This document shows, in pieces, positions 21,093 to 21,143 of a stretch of 21,143 nt of DNA. Made by a program: the position numbers and the translations under genes. The notes under the pieces are model-generated. The model had not been told where the DNA came from, searched no databases, and saw nothing but the letters and a program-made list of their open reading frames with translations. Positions within the stretch are counted from its first letter, which is position 1. Each line of letters opens with the position of its first letter. The stretch is from Mollicutes bacterium (GTDB taxonomy: Bacteria > Bacillota_I > Bacilli_A > RF39 > UBA660): the NCBI GenBank assembly GCA_012838395.1, contig DUPI01000064.1, forward strand, positions 1-21,143, read 5' to 3'.

Positions 21093-21143
21093 CTAGTTTT
21101 GAAGTTGCTCTTTCAGTGATAACCCCTAAAATAAAAACGAAAA
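21070..21143 (-). CDS. C-terminal end of an unidentified gene (cut by window edge)
   Basis: The frame that stays open from the right edge to the TGA at 21070-21072 encodes 23 or more residues, beginning FVFILGVITERATSK and ending in a basic HFKK. The first residues are hydrophobic, so this may be the end of a membrane helix. In Bacillus the gene before divIC is yabQ, a membrane protein, but the piece is too short to assign. The close link to the divIC promoter and the lack of any terminator between them suggest some read-through. Confidence 0.5.
   Translation of the reverse strand, partial: FVFILGVITERATSKLVAKHFKK

Noticed and set aside
21070..21143. Assigning the right-edge fragment to yabQ from its position before divIC
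   Set aside because: Only 23 residues are visible, and none are diagnostic.

Overview
The window looks like chromosomal DNA from a low-GC Firmicute of the class Bacilli. It is strongly AT-rich (about 30% GC by eye) and has gram-positive PolC, the RNA polymerase delta subunit, YqeG/YqeH, a DivIC/FtsB-type division protein, a class A penicillin-binding protein and the spore coat protein GerQ. The lineage therefore has, or recently had, a peptidoglycan wall and an endospore programme. Trp is encoded by TGG and TGA acts as a stop, so the standard bacterial code applies. An uncultured gut Bacilli lineage related to RF39/RFN20 is my guess, not something the sequence proves. I see no tRNA, rRNA, CRISPR array, insertion sequence or prophage.

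Layout. 1-2005 (minus): yqeG-yqeH, overlapping by 8 nt, followed by the 5' part of a HerA/DUF87-type ATPase cut by the window edge. 2096-2669 (plus): a UPF0316/YebE-like membrane protein. 2673-3352 (minus): a glycerophosphodiester phosphodiesterase whose last ~20 codons lie in another frame after an A8 run. 3420-4617 (minus): a degenerate dihydrofolate-reductase-like gene coupled to tmk. 4640-5599 (minus): an unrecognised membrane-anchored protein. 5647-11725 (minus): polC-hemW-HD hydrolase, packed with 1-2 nt gaps. 11756-13612 (minus): prfA-prmC (TAATG overlap). 13635-14264 (minus): a decayed orphan gene. 14311-16936 (minus): DUF1934 (YwiB-like)-argS-rpoE. 17008-18966 (plus): class A PBP. 18990-19603 (minus): PduL-type phosphotransacylase. 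19676-20620 (plus): gerQ, then a LemA-family gene. 20639-21092 (minus): DivIC/FtsB-like protein, preceded by the last 23 codons of another gene.

Most content is core housekeeping: replication, translation termination and release-factor methylation, tRNA charging, transcription, ribosome assembly, dTTP supply, wall synthesis and division. Regulation is compact. Nearly every transcription unit starts with an extended -10 of the form TGnTATAAT, often so close to the Shine-Dalgarno sequence that the predicted 5' leader is only about 9-15 nt. Convergent genes share tight hairpin terminators.

I did not find a clear new multi-gene system. The points that deserve a second look are the DHFR-like gene that has lost its catalytic and cofactor motifs but stays coupled to tmk, the homopolymer frameshift in the GDPD gene, the decayed orphan with an in-frame TGA, the DivIC-like protein with an extra C-terminal membrane segment, and the promoters in which an upstream gene's TGA stop also supplies the TG of an extended -10.
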